This document shows positions 58,669-64,000 of a DNA stretch of 64,000 bases, one piece after another (position 1 is the first letter of the stretch; each line of letters opens with the position of its first letter). The stretch covers positions 3,844,001 to 3,908,000 of the forward strand of contig OZ260106.1 of NCBI GenBank assembly GCA_965284645.1. Direction: 5' to 3'. A program made the translations under genes and the position numbers. Origin of the DNA: JAIBAJ01 sp965284645 (GTDB lineage: Bacteria > Bacteroidota > Bacteroidia > JAIBAJ01). The notes beneath the pieces are model-generated. The model was not told the DNA's origin. It ran no database searches and saw nothing but the letters and a program-made list of their open reading frames with translations.

Positions 58669-59718
58669 ATGAAGCTTTCTCAATTTCGATACAAACTTCC
58701 ACAAGAATTAATAGCAGAATATCCAGCCGAAAACCGTGACGAATGTCGCTTAATGGTTTTGGATCGCAAGAAAAAAACAATTGAACATAAGGTTTTTAAA
58801 GATATTTTGAATTATTTTGACGATGGTGATGTTATGATTTTGAACAACACCAGGGTTTTCCCAGCGAGGATGTATGGAAATAAAGAAAAGACTGGGGCAA
58901 AGATTGAAGTTTTTTTACTCAGGGAACTAAACAGGGAAACCTTGCTTTGGGATGTTTTGGTTGATCCTGCTCGAAAAATCAGGATTGGAAACAAACTCTA
59001 TTTTGGAGACAATGATGAGTTGGTTGCAGAAGTAATAGATAATACTACTTCAAGAGGAAGGACCTTAAGGTTTTTGTTTGATGGTGGTTATGATGAGTTC
59101 AAACGGCGAATTTATAAACTAGGTGAAACCCCTCTTCCACGCTACATAAAAAGACCAGTTGAACCAGAAGATGAATTCCGGTTTCAAACCATTTTTGCAA
59201 AGCATGAAGGAGCTGTAGCTGCACCAACCTCTGGCATGCATTTTAGCAGAGAATTGCTTAAACGACTTGAAATTAAAGGAGTACATTTACCAGAAATAAC
59301 CATGCACCTTGGATTAGGCACCTTCAGACAAGTTGAAGTTGAAGACCTTACCAAACATAAAATGGACAGTGAGCAATTGATAATTCCAGATGAAATTGTT
59401 ACTGCTATCAACAAAGCAAAAGATGAAAGAAAAAAGGTTTGTTCAATTGGTACGGCAACCTTACGCGCACTAGAAACAAGTGTCTCCACCATTGGCCATT
59501 TAAAATCATTCAATGGTTGGACAAATAAGTTTATTTTTCCTCCTTACGACTTTTCAGTCTCAAATTGCCTTATCACCAATTTCCATCAACCTCAATCAAC
59601 TTTATTGATGAATGTTTGCGCCTTTGCGGGTTACGAATTTACATTTGAAGCATACCGTGAAGCAATCAAAGAAGGGTATCAGTTTTTGGCCTATGGCGAT
59701 GCTATGCTAATTCTGTAA
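58669..59718 (+). CDS. queA: tRNA preQ1(34) S-adenosylmethionine ribosyltransferase-isomerase
   Basis: 349 residues. Transfers and isomerises the ribosyl part of SAM onto preQ1 at tRNA position 34, making epoxyqueuosine. FRYKLPQELIAEYPAENRDECRLMV, MILNNTRVFPARM, GAVAAPTSGMHFS and MHLGLGTFRQV are the classical signatures. Standard length. ispD starts 2 bases after its stop, so the genes form an operon. Confidence 0.97.
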   Translation: MKLSQFRYKLPQELIAEYPAENRDECRLMVLDRKKKTIEHKVFKDILNYFDDGDVMILNNTRVFPARMYGNKEKTGAKIEVFLLRELNRETLLWDVLVDPARKIRIGNKLYFGDNDELVAEVIDNTTSRGRTLRFLFDGGYDEFKRRIYKLGETPLPRYIKRPVEPEDEFRFQTIFAKHEGAVAAPTSGMHFSRELLKRLEIKGVHLPEITMHLGLGTFRQVEVEDLTKHKMDSEQLIIPDEIVTAINKAKDERKKVCSIGTATLRALETSVSTIGHLKSFNGWTNKFIFPPYDFSVSNCLITNFHQPQSTLLMNVCAFAGYEFTFEAYREAIKEGYQFLAYGDAMLIL

Positions 59719-59720
59719 AC

Positions 59721-60398
59721 ATGGAACAATGGGCCATCCTTGTAGCTGGTGGTTCTGGGCTGCGAATGGGAGCAAGCCTACCTAAACAGTTTTTACATTT
59801 GGCAGGTAAACCCATTTTGGTTCACACCATTGACTTGTTTCTTAGTTACTTAAAAGATTTAAATAGAATAAGGGTTGTCATTCCTGCTGAACATTTTTCA
59901 ACCTGGGAACAAATTGCGCCTAAACATTTGAAAGATGTTCATTTAGTTGAAGGCGGTAATAACCGATTCGAAAGTGTAAAAAATGGCTTATCTACAATTC
60001 CAAATAATGGATTCGTTGCCATTCATGATGGGGTAAGACCTTTGACAAGTGAACAGTTAATTCAAAAAAGCTTTTCCTTCGCTATTACCAAAGGTTCCGC
60101 CATACCTTTAGTACCTTTGGTTGATTCAATCCGTCATTCAAATGACGGAGATTGGCTTCCATTTGACAGAGAATCTATTCGAGCGGTACAAACTCCGCAG
60201 GTATTTTCAACAAATTTGATAAAAACCGCATATTCAAACACCAACTATTCTCCTGACATTACAGACGACACCATGGTCTTTGAAAAATCCGGATTCATCC
60301 CCCATTTTCTGGAAGGTGAACGTGAAAATATCAAAATTACAACCCCTTTTGATTTACTAATTGGAGAGGCAATTTTATTAGAACGACAACGTTCTTAG
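59721..60398 (+). CDS. ispD: 2-C-methyl-D-erythritol 4-phosphate cytidylyltransferase
   Basis: 225 residues. Adds CMP to MEP in the non-mevalonate isoprenoid pathway. Pyrophosphorylase loop LVAGGSGLRMGASLPKQFL at the N-terminus, FVAIHDGVRPLTS near 97, and the late RENIKITTPFDLLIGE. Coupled to queA. The other MEP pathway genes are not present in the window. Confidence 0.95.
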   Translation: MEQWAILVAGGSGLRMGASLPKQFLHLAGKPILVHTIDLFLSYLKDLNRIRVVIPAEHFSTWEQIAPKHLKDVHLVEGGNNRFESVKNGLSTIPNNGFVAIHDGVRPLTSEQLIQKSFSFAITKGSAIPLVPLVDSIRHSNDGDWLPFDRESIRAVQTPQVFSTNLIKTAYSNTNYSPDITDDTMVFEKSGFIPHFLEGERENIKITTPFDLLIGEAILLERQRS

Positions 60399-60536
60399 AA
60401 GATATTAACAACTAACATTTTTTTGTTAATAACAACCTTTCCTATGAACCCACGTTTGAAATGGTATTGCCTAAACTTGCAACTGAACATAAATTTAATA
60501 TTTAAGGCCCTATCTCAATTACATAAAAGGCAAAGA

Positions 60537-61535
60537 ATGATAAAAAACGTATTTCAGTTTATACTCTTTTGTTCGCTTATTCTAGTTTTCCCTAGCTACA
60601 CACCAGGTAAAACTGGAGAAGGTGAACTTTGGTCCAACACTACCATAAAAACACAGTTTAATGAAGAAGAATCCATTCGTATGGACATACGTCCCGAATT
60701 GGCCTATAAACCAGAAAACATTAGGGCTGGACTAGTATTTGATGTTAACGAAAATAAAATTGTTTGGGCGAAAGGATTAACCAATAAATGCAATATAGCC
60801 TCCCTTACCAAAATGATGGTCGCTCTTATTACTTTGGAGGATATTGAAAATGGGAGATTAAAATGGGATAGTCTTGTTTCTGTTACAAAAGAAGCAAGTT
60901 GGATAGGTGGATCAAAAGTATATTTGAATCCTGGTAAAAAAGTAACAATTGAAGAACTTCTTAACGCTGCTATGATTGCTTCCGGCAATGATGCTGCTTA
61001 TATGCTTGCTCAACTAAATGCAGGTTCTGAATCTAAATTTGTTCAACGAATGAATTTGAAGGCATTTGATTTAGGAATGTTTGGTACTAAATTTTATAAT
61101 AGTACAGGTTTACCAGTTGGAAAGGGGCATGAAGACAATTATTCAAGTCCTGCTGATTTATTGGTTTTAGCAAAAGAGCTGCTAAAACATGAAGAAATTC
61201 TATCCATCACAAAAAAGAAAATGGAAAGCCTACACAATGGTCGCTCACTATTTGTGTATGAAAACAAAAACAAATTGGTATCTACTTATGCAGAAGAAGT
61301 AGATGGTTTAAAAACAGGATTTACAAGAAGTGCCATGTTTTGTTTATGCGCTACAAGCCATCGTTGTGATTATAGAGTTATAACAATCGTGCTAGGCGTT
61401 GAAAGTGGTTGGTTAAGAAACCAAATTGTAACAAACCTTTTTAATAATTATTATAATTCAATAGGATTAGGCCAATTAGGAGAATGCACAGATCCTACAG
61501 CGGAGGCTGCTATACCCGTTTCTACTCCAGAATAA
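60537..61535 (+). CDS. D-alanyl-D-alanine carboxypeptidase (PBP5-type)
   Basis: 332 residues from ATG 60537; the frame extends 38 codons upstream, but a signal peptide (KNVFQFILFCSLILVFPSY) begins exactly here. Active-site motifs of low-mass PBPs: IASLTK (S-x-x-K, near 85), SGND (S-x-N, near 147), and LKTGFT (K-T-G, near 261). It trims pentapeptide side chains of peptidoglycan in the periplasm. The C-terminal PBP5 beta-domain seems to be absent; the protein stops about 75 residues after KTG. Confidence 0.92.
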   Translation: MIKNVFQFILFCSLILVFPSYTPGKTGEGELWSNTTIKTQFNEEESIRMDIRPELAYKPENIRAGLVFDVNENKIVWAKGLTNKCNIASLTKMMVALITLEDIENGRLKWDSLVSVTKEASWIGGSKVYLNPGKKVTIEELLNAAMIASGNDAAYMLAQLNAGSESKFVQRMNLKAFDLGMFGTKFYNSTGLPVGKGHEDNYSSPADLLVLAKELLKHEEILSITKKKMESLHNGRSLFVYENKNKLVSTYAEEVDGLKTGFTRSAMFCLCATSHRCDYRVITIVLGVESGWLRNQIVTNLFNNYYNSIGLGQLGECTDPTAEAAIPVSTPE

Positions 61536-61547
61536 AAATTAGCTTTT

Positions 61548-61958
61548 TTATTGGTTCAATAACCAAAGATTAAACATCGCAGACAAAAAATAAGGGGCTA
61601 ATGATGCCGCACCAGCATAATCCTTAGCAATCCGTTGTCCTATGAAAAGCATTAAGATTGTAATAGAAACTAATACAATCCCGATTTGGCATAAAAATAA
61701 ACTATTATAGCCTAAAAAATAAAAAGCTCCAGCCAAAGAAAATAGCCCAGAAGCCACTTCTGCAAAGGTTAGAATAGCTAATAAGAGTGGAACAGCATTA
61801 GAAAAAATACTTTTTGAAAAATGCCCATTCAACCATTTTAGATTTTCCTTCCAATCCAATACCTTATCCAAACCTGATTGAAGAAAAAGTACAGCCCAAA
61901 AACCTGAGAATAGTACTGGAAGCAAACTTTGAGCAATTTGTTGAATTGTTGTTTCCAT
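61548..61958 (-). CDS. DoxX-like small membrane protein
   Basis: 136 residues, four hydrophobic helices. FSGFWAVLFLQSGLDKVLDWKEN resembles the DoxX/DUF-MauE first helix and loop. FAEVASGLFSLAGAFYF, ILMLFIGQRIAKDYAGAASLAPYFL follow. Redox or quinone-linked roles are known in the family; none can be assigned. Convergent with the carboxypeptidase gene (12 bases apart) and 14 bases after the TPR gene on the same strand. Confidence 0.82.
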   Translation of the reverse strand: METTIQQIAQSLLPVLFSGFWAVLFLQSGLDKVLDWKENLKWLNGHFSKSIFSNAVPLLLAILTFAEVASGLFSLAGAFYFLGYNSLFLCQIGIVLVSITILMLFIGQRIAKDYAGAASLAPYFLSAMFNLWLLNQ

Positions 61959-61972
61959 GTGACAAAGGTAAC

Positions 61973-63766
61973 CTAATCGATGTACTTTCCTTCAGTAATC
62001 TTTCTTTGAATAAATTCTGTTGTCCCACCTGCCTTTATGGCCTTCTGCCATAGTTCGGACGCTTTTGTTAAATTTCCTAACTTAAATTCTACATCACCCA
62101 AGTGCTCCAACAAAGTACCATTTCGCTCACCACCATTAGAGATAGCCTTTTCAATCCAAATTTTTGCATTGGAATAATCTTCCAATTGAAACAATATCCA
62201 ACCATAAGTATCTTGATAGGAAGAGTTGTTGGGCTCCAATTCGTTGGATTTTTTGGACATTTCTTTTGCTTTCTCCAAATCCTTTTTTCGAACTGAAAGA
62301 TAATAACTATAGTTATTCAGAACATTCGCATTATTCGGATCAAGTTTTAAAGCCTCAACATAACAACTATCACTTTTCACATGATCTTTCAATTCATTAT
62401 AGGCATCACCAAGGCTAGTCCAAAATTGACCAAGGATTGGTCTTTCTAATGCAACCAGCTTTCCCTCCTTCAATGTTTCAACCGCTGAAGTGTATTTTTT
62501 TAATTGAATCAACCCAACTCCCTTTAATAAATAACTAAATGCCTCAACAGGAAATAATTCAATGGCTTCACTAGCGGCTTTAACAAGGGATTCGTTCTCA
62601 TTCAATTGACTTAGAATTAAAAGATACTGACTCCAAACAGGATACCTGCGCTTATCCAATTCTAAACATTTACTATATTGAATTTTGGCATCCTCATAGC
62701 GTTCATCTCTGTATAGAAAATCACCATAAACAGCAAATGCTTTAGCATCATTGGAATGTATATCAGCCAAAATGGCCAACAATTCATAAGCCTGTTCCTT
62801 TAATTTCGAATTGGTTTCCGTTAGGGTATAATAGGAAATCAAAACTTTCATTTTGGTATCAATATCTAAATTCTTATTGGAAAACGCCCTTTTCAAATAG
62901 GAAAAAGACTTTTCTTTATCACCTTTAATCCTATAGTAATCAGCCAATTGCATGTTTAAAAACGCCTCATCTGGAGAAATTTTCTCTACTTGAGTATATA
63001 CTTCAAAAGCTTTATCGGGTAAATTATTGGCCCTATAAAGCTCTGCCAATATATTGTAGTATCTTACTTCAGCAGGAAAAGCTAATATTAATTTTTTTAT
63101 TTCTTCTTCTGCTTTATCTAGCTTGTTTAATTGAAGCCAAATCTTTTCCTTTTGAAGACTCATTTGTTCATCAACACCAATTATAGCTTCTACCCTATTG
63201 TAGTTCTGAATGGCCTTTTCATATTCGCCTGAAACCAACCATGCATCACCAATTTTATAAAGTACTTCCAAGTTGGTGGGTTGAATTTTGATAATCTTTT
63301 CATAAGTTTTAATGGACTCCTTGAGCTTTCCAAGTTTTCCTAACAAATCAGCTTTAAAGTCAAGAAAAAAAGCATTCTTTGGATCTAAATCAATGGCTTG
63401 TTCAATCAAAGTTAATGCCTCCGAATTCATTGCTTTTTCTTCCAACAACTTCGCTAATTCAAATCGAGCAGTGGCATTTTTACCATTTATAGAAAGAACT
63501 TCATAAAACTTTTTAGCAGCTTCTTCTTTATTTCCAAGCGATCTTTCTTTGCAAGCATCCATAAATACTGACATTTCCTTCCGTTCGGTCATATCCAATT
63601 GCAAATCATTTCCATCCGAGTCCTTCGACTTTGATTGGGTAAATCCAAATTGAATACTAAAACTCAAAAAAAATTGAACAGTTAATATGATACTTTTAAG
63701 CAGGTTCTTTATTCCCACAATATTAGGTTTTGACAAAAATAGGAATACTTGGGAACTGCTATTCAT
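61973..63766 (-). CDS. Tetratricopeptide repeat protein, exported
   Basis: 597 residues from ATG 63766, 3 bases after the stop of the upstream gene. An alternative GTG at 63718 would give a cleaner signal peptide (GIKNLLKSIILTVQFFLSFS) and lies 16 bases after a TATTTTTG promoter-like box at 63741-63734. Residues ~75-580 are a train of about a dozen TPR helix pairs, for example ALTLIEQAIDLDPKNAFFLD and EVLYKIGDAWLVSGEYEKAI. Probably periplasmic or outer-membrane associated, a scaffold for protein contacts. It may be co-transcribed with both neighbours. Confidence 0.9.
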   Translation of the reverse strand: MNSSSQVFLFLSKPNIVGIKNLLKSIILTVQFFLSFSIQFGFTQSKSKDSDGNDLQLDMTERKEMSVFMDACKERSLGNKEEAAKKFYEVLSINGKNATARFELAKLLEEKAMNSEALTLIEQAIDLDPKNAFFLDFKADLLGKLGKLKESIKTYEKIIKIQPTNLEVLYKIGDAWLVSGEYEKAIQNYNRVEAIIGVDEQMSLQKEKIWLQLNKLDKAEEEIKKLILAFPAEVRYYNILAELYRANNLPDKAFEVYTQVEKISPDEAFLNMQLADYYRIKGDKEKSFSYLKRAFSNKNLDIDTKMKVLISYYTLTETNSKLKEQAYELLAILADIHSNDAKAFAVYGDFLYRDERYEDAKIQYSKCLELDKRRYPVWSQYLLILSQLNENESLVKAASEAIELFPVEAFSYLLKGVGLIQLKKYTSAVETLKEGKLVALERPILGQFWTSLGDAYNELKDHVKSDSCYVEALKLDPNNANVLNNYSYYLSVRKKDLEKAKEMSKKSNELEPNNSSYQDTYGWILFQLEDYSNAKIWIEKAISNGGERNGTLLEHLGDVEFKLGNLTKASELWQKAIKAGGTTEFIQRKITEGKYID

Positions 63767-63769
63767 TTT

Positions 63770-64000
63770 CTAGTATTTTCTAACTTCTATATAGCGGTCA
63801 TACTTCTTCTTGATAGCAATAACCAATTCATATTGTGTAGAAGCTTTAATGTAATCATCTTCAAAGTTGCAATAATTTATGAAATCATCAAACTCCCAAT
63901 CTTCAAGATCAATAATTTCGGCTGTTACATAAATCCGAAATAGTTCTTTAAGAAGTTTCTTTCTATTACTTTCATTTTGAAGCCTTCTAGCTTCTGCCTT
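63770..64000 (-). CDS. C-terminal end of a gene cut by the window edge
   Basis: A frame entering from the right edge, 76 codons to a TAG at 63772-63770. The residues are charged and helical (RRLQNESNRKKLLKELFRIY, IIDLEDWEFDDFINYC, IAIKKKYDRYIEVRKY). The composition is clearly protein-like and ATG of the TPR gene follows 3 bases later, so it is very probably a real gene. Too little is seen to name it. Confidence 0.65.
   Translation of the reverse strand, partial: KAEARRLQNESNRKKLLKELFRIYVTAEIIDLEDWEFDDFINYCNFEDDYIKASTQYELVIAIKKKYDRYIEVRKY

Overview
The window looks like chromosomal DNA of a free-living member of the Bacteroidota. The evidence is two proteins with type IX secretion (T9SS) C-terminal sorting domains plus a probable third, a partial SprB-repeat protein, two TonB-dependent receptors with carboxypeptidase-like N-terminal domains, a LytS/LytTR pair, DUF6671, DUF6952, GWxTD and BT_3928-type proteins, and TAnnTTTG-like promoter boxes just upstream of many starts with little Shine-Dalgarno signal. 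I cannot name genus or species. Most genes are core functions: glyS, coaD, rpmF, fabH, purH, mreBCD, mutL, icd, pssA, queA, ispD.

Layout. 1-4.3 kb: the 3' part of an SprB-repeat surface protein, a small orphan gene, then a gene-poor 1.5 kb packed with mobile-looking repeats, and a T9SS-sorted protein. 4.9-6.6 kb: an AT-rich accessory gene with a C-terminal T5orf172-type GIY-YIG domain. 7-13.8 kb: nitroreductase, BT_3928-type DoxX protein, glyS, a 45-bp tandem array, a TlpA-like protein and coaD. 13.9-20.9 kb: an OppB/OppC permease pair, thioredoxin/DUF6952, DUF177/rpmF, fabH, TrmN6-like methyltransferase and a DUF2141 lipoprotein. 21.2-25.7 kb: a LysR regulator divergent from a Thermus-type isocitrate dehydrogenase, DUF6671 and an SbtA-like bicarbonate permease. 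25.9-27.1 kb: repeats, a 103-bp tandem array that copies the 3' flank of the adjacent tRNA-Ser(UGA) in inverted orientation, and that tRNA. 27.2-38.5 kb: GWxTD, secreted protein, pirin, RlmI-like methyltransferase, TonB receptor, serine hydrolase, YdeI-like and DUF3267 proteins. 38.6-42.8 kb: purH-mreB-mreC-mreD, with the operon cut by a repeat just after mreD. 43-43.9 kb: a repeat hot spot. 43.9-51.9 kb: sterol desaturase family protein, a TonB receptor/histidine kinase/LytTR regulator cluster in which the kinase needs a -1 frame change, RidA, a lone ABC substrate-binding lipoprotein and a T9SS protein. 52-64 kb: mutL, icd, glucosaminidase-LysM, a membrane protein, pssA, queA, ispD, a D-Ala-D-Ala carboxypeptidase, a small DoxX protein, a TPR protein and a truncated gene at the edge.

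The most unusual content is non-coding. Three dispersed repeat families share the intergenic spaces: (R1) a GC-rich element of about 170-190 bp, eight copies, whose terminal helix shows compensatory base changes; (R2) a 183-bp foldback element in four near-identical copies, with a related ~150-bp form called R2B here; (R3) a 119-138 bp TACC...GGTA element with 3-bp TAA/TTA direct repeats, one copy nested inside an R2B copy whose empty site is present elsewhere in the window. No transposase is encoded here, so all would have to be moved in trans. The best protein-coding oddities are the histidine kinase with a textbook slippery heptamer at its frame break, and the LysR/IDH/DUF6671/SbtA cluster, which couples a CO2-releasing enzyme to bicarbonate transport.
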